DNA of 64,000 bases from the NCBI GenBank assembly GCA_013368325.1, contig JAACJK010000128.1, forward strand, positions 18,949-82,948, given 5' to 3'. This DNA comes from Ephemerocybe angulata (taxonomy: Eukaryota > Basidiomycota > Agaricomycetes > Agaricales > Psathyrellaceae). Below are positions 56,768-64,000 of the stretch, piece by piece (the first letter of the stretch is position 1; each line of letters begins with the position of its first letter). Both the position numbers and the translations under genes were made by a program. Under the pieces are notes generated by a model, which saw only the letters and a program-made list of their open reading frames with translations, searched no databases and had not been told where the DNA came from.

Positions 56768-57889
56768 ATGTCCGGTGAGACCGCACAATATCTGAGAGGA
56801 TATGCCCCTAATAACTAGCATGCAGCAACAGCACTTATTCTCGGGCCACAGGCCAAACTGGACAACAGCTGCTCCAATCGCTGCTGTCGTCATCGTTCTA
56901 CTCGCGTGTCGGCGAGTATGGAAGGCGAACCACCGCGCTGGAGAAGATACCTGCGGACCTTCAAGACAAGCTCGAACAGCACACAATCGACTTTGAAAAG
57001 CTCGACACCAGTGGACTGAACGCGAAGCCTTGGGACGTGGTCTTCATTACGTGCGTTCGACGCGTTCAAAAGGATGAACCACAGCGCTTATTCGTCAGAT
57101 AGTCTTGGAACGACTCGCAAGAATGCTGGGAGTGCAGAGAAGTTTGTGAAGATTGACAGAGAGTACGTCGGAGGTCCCATCATAGGCCGTTCAAGTTCCC
57201 AGTCGCCTGTGGAACTTGTAATCTCTCAGCTGAACGTTGTTTTACTTTGCAGGTATGTTATCAATGCTGCCAAAGAGGCCAAGGTGTCGGACAACCAACG
57301 CCTCGTATACCTCTCTGTACGAAACTCTGATATTCAGGCGTCCTCGTGAACCTGACAATCCCTTCAGTCTGCTGGTGCCAACTCGAGCGCCCCTTTCTTG
57401 TATCCCCAGTCAGTAAATCTTGCTGGACCAGAGCACCCCGACTGACTCCTTGCAGGAGCAAGGGCCTTACGGAGGAAGGTCTCGCCAGGCTTGGCTACAA
57501 AGACACCATCGTCTTCCGTCCCGGCTTCCTGGCCGGCACCGACCGCGGCGAGACGCGCGTCGCCGAGTCTATCTTCGGGTGCGCAGTCCTTTGTAACCCA
57601 CTTATCAACCCGTGCTCACTCGGCCGTCTCAGAACCATCACAGGCTTCCTTTCTCACTTCAGCAACTCGCTGGAAATCAACGTAAGTGCACGGTCCATGC
57701 CATTCTCCGCCAGCTCATCTCGCGTGGTTAGATCGGCACGTTGGGCAAGGCCCTCGCGGTGGCGGGCAAGCTGGGGAGCGACAACCTCCCCCTGCCGCTG
57801 GTGCTACCAAGGTAACCCTTAAAGATGGAACGTCGTACACGGTCATTGGCAATGCAGGAGCGATCGAGCTCGCCAAACTTGACTTGTAA
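56768..57889 (+). CDS. FMP52: FMP52-like NAD(P)-binding protein (two apparent frameshifts)
   Basis: Atypical short-chain reductase of the FMP52/TIP30 type, in yeast a mitochondrial outer-membrane protein. Read through about seven exons it shows TGQTGQQLLQSLLSS, SRVGEYGRRTTALEKI, DVVFIT, LGTTRKNAGSAEKFVKIDRE, YVINAAKEAKV, QRLVYLSS, FLYPQSKGLTEEGLARLGY, IVFRPGFLAGT, SHFSNSLEIN and IGTLGKALAVAGKLGSDN, then AAGATKVTLKDGTSYTVIGN. Two breaks: in the dinucleotide-binding loop, where GGG at 56843-56845 is one G short of the family reading, and at CCCCC 57788-57792, one C short before the conserved tail. Both are in homopolymers, so the gene is probably intact in the organism. Confidence 0.8.
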
Positions 57890-57964
57890 ATACGATGGTT
57901 GAATGAAGATAGCATGCAGTATGAAAACAATATGGGAAGGTATGAATGACAAGGGTATATGCTC

Positions 57965-59656
57965 CTACTGATAGCCTGGATCCTGGTGATGTCTGCCTCT
58001 ACTTTTCCGCTGCGACCTCCGCGCCTCCTCCGCCTTCGTCGCCGCGACGAGCTGCTCATAAGGCGAGATGCCAGGCGACGCCCTCGCAAACGGATACCCA
58101 GAGCTATACGGGTCCATCTCCGCGCCATTCAGCGCATCCGTGCTGCGACTCGTCGCCCCAAGCCTCTCCACCTCCCCATACACCTCAAGCCCCGTCGACC
58201 GCCCGGGCACCGGCGACATGTCCGCCTGCGAGAGCATCGACCCGCGCGCGTGCTCCGTGTTCGCGTTCGTCGTCGCCGCGTGCTGCAGCGGCGGCGGCGG
58301 CTCGAGGTCGAAGTCCATGCTCGTGATCGTCGAGCGCACCTCCGGGTTGAAGTGGCGGCTGCGCCGCCGGACGTGCACGGGCGTGAGGGTCCCGTACGTC
58401 TGCATGCGCTCCTCGAGCTCGACGCTGTAGCGGTTCGGCGTCGTGTCGAGGTCGAGCGGGGCGCGCGGCTCGCTGGGGGGCACGAAGCCCGGGAGCGGCT
58501 GGATGATGGGGCGGCTGCGTTTGCGGTACCACCGGCGTCCGAAGATGAAGCCGACGATGAGGAGGGCGAGCAGGAGGAGCGCGCCTATGACGGCGCCTGC
58601 TATCGAGCCTGAGCTTAAGGGCGCACTTTGCGAGTTCGCTCCGGAGGGCGCTGCGGTGCTGCTGGTGTTCAAGGGTATGTCGGCTGTTTGGACGCTGACT
58701 GTGTTGGCGGTGTGGTCGAGGACGACGAGGCGGTCGAGCGTGAGGGGTGTTTGTTCGTCGTTCCCGTTGTGCACGACTGTGAGGGTATGGTTTCCGTAGG
58801 GGAGTAGGGGGGTTTGGAAGAATTCTTGGTTGTAGAGAGTGGGCTTTCCGGGTCGCTGGCGAGTTACCGTGTAGAACAAAGGGTATTGGAGCTTCGTCGT
58901 CGATTGAATATGTGGCGAGGGAGGAGGGATGGGACATTCTTCTGGGATGAACCCGTACCATGACACGCCGGTACCTGGCGCTGGATTGGCAAGAGCAAGG
59001 AACTATGTTATGTTTGAACTTACCTGTGAAATTTGTGGTCATTCTCCCTCCGCCTCGATGTATACATTGAAAGTCCCTATCCGGCTCCAACTGTCGTCAT
59101 AGAATATCGAGTTATCTTGGTCGTCGATTGATTAAAGGCAGGTTTGTCGGTATTGTGGGGTTGGGGGATGGTACATAGTCGATATAGTCCAGCCAGAATG
59201 TTTTGTTCCTTACTATCCTGACCGTTATGTTGTGGACACCAGCTCCAATGGAGGTAAAGTCGCCACAGCGGCCAGTTGTTGAGGGGGTATGGAGTAATAG
59301 GCGAAAAGGGACGATCCTGTCGTCGATGCTGCAAGTCCAGCGGGGTCGATAGTCCCTGATTGGTTCACCGCCTGCAGTGTCCCAAGACTTTCGAGTCGGT
59401 TCCTGCGTTGGGAGATTAGGCGGCCTACCCTGCACCTCGCTGGTGGCGGACGCACCTTCGTACAGGAATGAAACGTCGCTGACGTGTGGACCACTCCGTG
59501 CAGTGTACCCAGGAACGTAGGCCCAAAGTTCCCCACCCTGTCCTGACTCCCCCGGCTATCGACCTGCCAGGGGCCGACATACTGAATCTGGGCATCTGTG
59601 TCGTCGACTATGACCCGCCGGGTGGGTATAGAGGTGCCGTTTGTCGGGATTGACAT
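57965..59656 (-). CDS. Single-pass membrane protein with two lectin-like ectodomain units (frame breaks in ectodomain)
   Basis: Common mushroom membrane-protein family of unknown function. Two ectodomain units are visible: the first with VIVDDTDAQIQYVGPW, GNFGPTFLGTLHG, WTCSIDD and NITVRIVRNKTFWLDYIDYV; the second with DDQDNSIFYDDSW, VSWYGFIPEECP, YNQEFFQTPLLPYGNHTLTV and LTLDRLVVLDH. Then a membrane segment (IAGAVIGALLLLALLIVGFIFG), basic stop (RRWYRKRSR) and a ~200-residue cytosolic tail. The frame changes at AAA 59471-59473 (plus strand), near 59124-59134 and near 59048-59056. The first is a homopolymer; the second looks like a 4 nt AATC duplication. The tail half is intact. Confidence 0.65.
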
Positions 59657-61323
59657 CAAGAATGCAGCGGCATAGAGATTGCGCTGTTAGATAGTGGGAG
59701 ACAACCAGGAAGGAAGTCCTGTGGAGAACTTGGCCTGAAGCTACTTAGCAAGGCCGTAAGGATTGATCAACATCTCGCTGTTGGGAAAATATAGCAGAGA
59801 AGACTTATGTACGCACCTGCAAACGGCAGGGGATTCGGAGGAAGGCAGTGTGATGATGTGTGCGAATGTAGTGGGCGTTCTTGGGCGTCCTACACCCCTG
59901 GTGGTTGAGATCGGATGCGAACTCGGAGGCACATAAGTATTGGATTGAAGAGGTTGCCCTGGTTCTGCTGATCATGCGGCTGGGCATTTCGCGACGCCTC
60001 CCAAACAAATCCGAGTCGCAGATAGCGTCATCATCATGTTTGAGGGCCTTGCCGGACCCTGTCCAGATGTTCCTTTCATCAAAACAAACCTTGCGTCTCA
60101 GCTGAGCAAGTACATACGCGTGCTCTCGAGCTGTGTGCATCCTGTGCGAATTCTCTCGCCGGGAGCTCGGAATTACCTGAGTATCGTCCTCGAGGAGATG
60201 CATAAGTCGCAAGTTCTCTCAGGGAAAGGAAGGCCTGGCTTACTGTGCAATTTGGCTGGGCTTGGACTGAAAAGATGTCTTCTTGATGAGCGTCGCCATG
60301 AGAGCAGGGCGCCAACTGCCATTGGCGCCAATCGGGCCTCGGCGGCGTCGCCACAATCAGAGAGAGACCACGCCCTACCACGCCACGCGCGTCGGGTAGG
60401 CCGGTCGATACGGCGTCAAGCGCGACCGCTGGCGTCTATTTAGATGAGCCTCTCAGGGGGGTCAGGGAGGAGAAACACATAAAGAGTATCATGCGCAGCG
60501 CCATCGGTCCGAAAGGTGAGCCATATAGCTCTAAAGCAGGCCCCAGCGGCATGTGCTAATACCATCTTTTGCACTCGCTCATACCGGGTTGCAAGGCGAT
60601 AAAGGTCTCAATATAGACGACTTCCGCCATGCCGAATCGCTGCGAGTTGTATCATGACACAGGCTTGTATCTTTGGATTCAGTCCGCTGCCGTCCTCCAT
60701 TTCCGGTGAGCATCGCATGGTAGCCAAAGCCGCCTTGAATCCTTATAATTTCGCTCACTAGCTGCAGGCGCCGATCTTACCCATACTTACCCCTCTTATT
60801 AGGACGGATGTGCTGAACAACCTTCCCAGAACCAGGGGTTATGGAGTACCCGGCCAACCGTCTGCTTGTTTGCAGTGCTAGACTCGAAACCAGCTCCGTA
60901 GGGGTGATTTTTGGGGGATTCCCTTTAACACCCATCCAACACCCATCTTACTGAAATCTCCAGGAACGGCTGGTCTCGAGCCTAGTGCAGTGCTGCTTGT
61001 GGGTGATTTTTGAGATATTGACTCGAGAGCTTGTCGGGAGCTCAGGAGCGCTATGTATACCTTGTTTCGTGGCCTCAGCATGTCCTGCCTTTACCCGGGG
61101 TGAACAGGGAATGAGGAGAAGAGGACCAGTGATATGGCCGGATCACGCAACGATGACGGATCAAACCACGCGGATTCGGAGATTCCTATTTGGGCTTGTT
61201 TGCTCCTCTGCCTGGCAGTGGAAGAGCTGAGCTCGTCGTCGTCGCTCACGACGAGCTCCTCATCGTCGACGTTGTTCCAAACCCACAAACCCCCTTCCTC
61301 CCCTCCCACTTCATTCTTTCATC
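59657..61323. other. Intergenic region (1.67 kb)
   Basis: The largest gene-poor stretch. Open frames at 59741-60443 on both strands have no recognisable content and atypical composition. GGGTGATTTTTG-like sequence occurs near 60900 and 60998. No RNA gene was recognised. Confidence 0.45.
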
Positions 61324-61973
61324 ATGGCCGACAACGGGAATGGCAACAACAACGGCGGCAATAACAACAACAATGGTAACGGCAATGCCAACACCAATAC
61401 TGCATCGAGCACGACGACCCGCCTTATCATCCCAGCAAGCGCCCCGGCTGGCGAGATCGTCTTCACCCAACCTCTACCGACGGTGACATCCTACAAAGTC
61501 GCCGTATGTGACATTCCCGCGGCAGCACGACCACAGACCACATTGGAGGAAATACGTATCCGGTGGGCCGACGACGGTATCATCGCTGGAACTGCAACAC
61601 AGGTCGTGTGGGATCCTTATTCGTACCAAATGAGCAACCCGAACACGCCCCTGCCTCAAGCGGTCTGCACCTTGATGATTTGCGATGAGCGAGGGTTTGG
61701 GGCGATGAGGAGAGCTGGTACTTGGCCGAATAACGCTCTGCAGTTCGCGCTGTACACACCTCAGGCGTACACCCCTCTGGCTAGTGGTGAGCAGATTCCT
61801 TTAGCTTTTAGGCCGAGAAAATGGGCTCATATTGGTCTTTAGGTTGGAAATGCACGATATGTAATGGCGCCATGTCGACGGCGACGCACCCTGCTGCAAT
61901 CAGCTTGCTGGTGACGATCCTCATCTGCCTCCTATCCGGATTCCACCTCCTCCGCACTACGAACAACCGCTAG
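61324..61973 (+). CDS. DUF7137-type protein, copy 1 (core shortened)
   Basis: Starts MADNGNGNNNGG, an Asn/Gly-rich low-complexity head without a signal peptide. The DUF7137-like domain shows TSYKVA, GTATQVVWDPYSYQ, VCTLMICDERGFG and QFALYTPQAYTPLASG. An intron is followed by WKCTICNGAMSTATHP and a terminal membrane segment (AISLLVTILICLLSGFHLL). Compared with copy 2, the stretch between YKVA and the YPV-like remnant is about half as long, with the core FGWNAS and LTVSAFC missing; a frame change near GGG 61565-61567 is likely. Possibly a decaying paralogue, or a small unrecognised assembly gap. Confidence 0.65.
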
Positions 61974-62918
61974 AAAAATGTTGATTCGTTCCTTTGGACA
62001 TCATCGGACTCTCCTTACCATTTTTACCACCATCTTACTCATATCAGCATACCACGCACGCCCGAACACTCATTCTTTTCGCTAATGTCTAATCATCCTT
62101 CACCTTTCTTAGCGGACAGTTATTTTCTTGACATGACTTTGGACACCTGTTTCTTCACCCACGACCCCTGTTACTCCTTGCTGCTTATGTTTCTTTGGGT
62201 TTTGTTACAGATCGGACTAATAAGATTAGATGCTCATTTCGGACCGTTCAGCTCGTTAACTTCTTGACTTCTTGACCATTGCTCCAGCCTAACTTCAACC
62301 CGCCCTGCCCCCAATTTCCGAGGAACCGAGCGTCAATCAAGTAATCGAAAAAGTTTGTCAGCATTTGGACTGGAAGGGTCTGCGACGGGGCGGCGCTTAA
62401 CTCTTTTCTCTCCTTCTCCCTTCCACCATACCGCTTACTGAAACTTTTCGTGACAGGAACCACCTACTCGACCCTGCGTAACAATGCCTTCTTGAGGCTG
62501 AAAATTACCTGGCATCGCCTCAAAGGGCGGTCCACCTGTGCTTCAACCTGCACATCATGTTCCCTGGATCCAACGCCTAACCATCTCTCTTCTCTCGGGA
62601 CATCTGCTCTCTGCACTAAGTTAAACGCCCCTATCCAGGCGAATGATCTTTTTCAATGACCTGATGCCCAGAACTTGACTTACAAGCCCCGATTAGACCC
62701 GATGTCGCTCTGTCATGATCAAATTGCCTCTGGGAACATTCGAGGGTTCTCGGCACCACAGCCTGCCTGACCACGGCGACGACAACAAGCCACGCTGCTT
62801 CGGACCTTCTTCTTTTCCTACTTCGTCTTCATCTGAGCTTTCTCCTTCGTTCTTTACGCTGCTGCGAGCAGACTCTTTCGACACTCTTTCGATTCTTGGA
62901 CAGTCACGACAGTGAAGG
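61974..62918. other. Intergenic region between DUF7137 copies
   Basis: Contains GGCGCTTAA at 62392-62400. Open frames at 62085 and 62450 lack support. No gene was seen. Confidence 0.45.
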
Positions 62919-63772
62919 ATGGCTGATAATGGAGGAAATACGGGGAATACTGGGAATGGAAATGGGGGGGTAGGGAATGGGGGGAATGCTGGTAACGGAG
63001 GAAACGCAGGAAACGGTAATGGGGGAAACGCAGGGAATGGGGGCAACACAGGCAACAATGGCAACGGAGGAAACGCTGGCAATGGGGCCAACGGAAGCAG
63101 CGGACGAATGCAGGAACGACGACTATCCCCATCATCCCCTCCACAGCGCCAGCAGGCATGCTCATGATAACCCAACCCCCGCAATCCGCCACATCCTACT
63201 ACAAAATCGCCCCGGGCAACCTCATCACCTTCGGGTGGAACGCCTCCTACATCATCGTGCACCCCACCTCGCTCACCGTCAGCGCGTTCTGCAACAACGG
63301 GAACCACTACCCGGTCGGGTCTGACCCGAGCGGACGCATACCCGGGGATGCGACGGAGGTGGTGTGGGACCCCTATGCGTATCAGACGGCGCATCCGCAG
63401 CTGCCGCTCCCCAGGACGTGTGCACCTTGGCGATTTGCGATGAGAGGGACTATACGGCGTCGAGGAGGGCGGGGTATTTGAGCCCGAATACGCAGTTGCA
63501 GTTTGCGATGTATACGCCGCAGCCGTACACGCCTCTCGCAAGTGGTGAGTTTTGAAATCTTCTTTGATGGGCTCTGATTTGTGTAGGGATGGATGGATTG
63601 CTGAAGATGTGATACCTCTTTTTTAGGTTGGACGTGTGCAATCTGTAACAGTGGTGTGTCGACGGCTGCACATCCTGTGTTTGTGAGCTTGGTCGTCACC
63701 CTGTTCATCTGCTTCTTCTCTGGCCTCAACCTCATCCGTCGAGGGAATGTGGTGCGGGTTCATCAAGATTAG
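62919..63772 (+). CDS. DUF7137-type protein, copy 2 (two apparent frameshifts)
   Basis: Starts MADNGGNTGNTGNGNGG, a ~60-residue Gly/Asn repeat. Then IPIIPSTAPAGMLMITQPPQ, YYKIAPGNLITFGWNAS, TSLTVSAFCNNGNHYPVG, ATEVVWDPYAYQ, VCTLAICDERDY and QFAMYTPQPYTPLASG. After an intron come WTCAICNSGVSTAAHP and a terminal membrane segment (VSLVVTLFICFFSGLNLI). This is the DUF7137 plan. The frame breaks at GG 63102-63103, joining head to domain, and at CCCC 63409-63412; each is repaired by one extra base of the same kind, so I treat the gene as real. Likely tail-anchored; function unknown. Confidence 0.7.
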
Positions 63773-64000
63773 GGCCTCTCAAGCCGTCTTCCTTGAAAAC
63801 GAAGCCTAGGCTGGCTAAGTATGGATCGGTCTCGAACTCTTTCGTTTCGCCTTATAATCTCCGGACATCTATTTCTATGCATGCTTCCCCAAGGAACACT
63901 CATCCCGTCTGCATTGGCTGTGCTTTCATTGCTATCTATCCCTATCCCTTAACCATCTAATCTTCATAATATGTACCATACCCATACATCACCCGATCCG
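63773..64000. other. Right flank
   Basis: 3' flank of DUF7137 copy 2. Nothing recognised. Confidence 0.5.

Noticed and set aside
58068..58612. Plus-strand frames of 120-217 codons within the membrane protein
   Set aside because: They are Arg/Ala/Pro-rich shadows in a GC-rich stretch opposite an intact cytosolic tail.
59741..60443. Minus- and plus-strand frames of ~135 codons
   Set aside because: They overlap each other, lack conserved words and have no splice-supported extension.
1..64000. Transposons, CRISPR arrays, tRNA or rRNA genes
   Set aside because: No transposase, reverse transcriptase or integrase words, terminal repeats, spacer arrays or tRNA-like stems were recognised by eye; a dedicated scan could still find a diverged element.

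Overview
The window is nuclear DNA of a filamentous basidiomycete, almost certainly an Agaricomycete. Genes are densely packed on both strands and broken by many 50-70 nt GT-AG introns. The families are typical of mushroom-forming fungi: a FunK1 kinase, NACHT-type NLR-like STAND proteins, MYND-finger and F-box families, ricin-B-like lectins, a KRE9/KNH-type GPI protein, DUF7137 proteins, and single-pass proteins with paired ectodomain units. I cannot name the species.

Layout. 1-9 kb: an NLR-like gene running off the left edge; a small secreted precursor whose C-terminal half looks like the start of bacterial ribosomal protein uS3; a NIPA-type Mg2+ transporter; a KRE9-like GPI protein; and a Mcp5/Num1-type PH protein carrying an N-terminal motif also found in the NLR-like genes. 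9-18 kb: five tandem two-repeat beta-trefoil lectin-like genes, all on the minus strand, with a shared ~50 bp promoter cassette and one dead copy. 18-30 kb: two MYND genes, a PPxY membrane protein, an F-box gene facing a dead F-box copy, and a second NLR-like gene. 30-44 kb: four RING/coiled-coil paralogues, interleaved with a Cys-rich GPI protein, a PPR-like protein and a FunK1 kinase. 44-56 kb: three tandem MYND genes, an SDR dehydrogenase converging on the last of them, and a divergent sixth MYND gene. 56-64 kb: a FMP52-like oxidoreductase, a membrane protein and two DUF7137 genes; most of these show one-base frame breaks at short homopolymers.

Themes. (1) The region is accessory in character: about half of the genes belong to locally amplified families (5 lectins, 6 MYND, 4 RING, 2 F-box, 2 NLR-like, 2 DUF7137). 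(2) A short N-terminal motif links the NLR-like receptors to a membrane-binding PH protein; this is the best candidate for an undescribed receptor/effector pairing. (3) The 9-mer GGGCGCTWA recurs 12 times in non-coding DNA on either strand, often 130-320 bp upstream of start codons. Exon limits were read by eye from splice sites and reading frame; gene spans are given, with exon detail where it was worked out.
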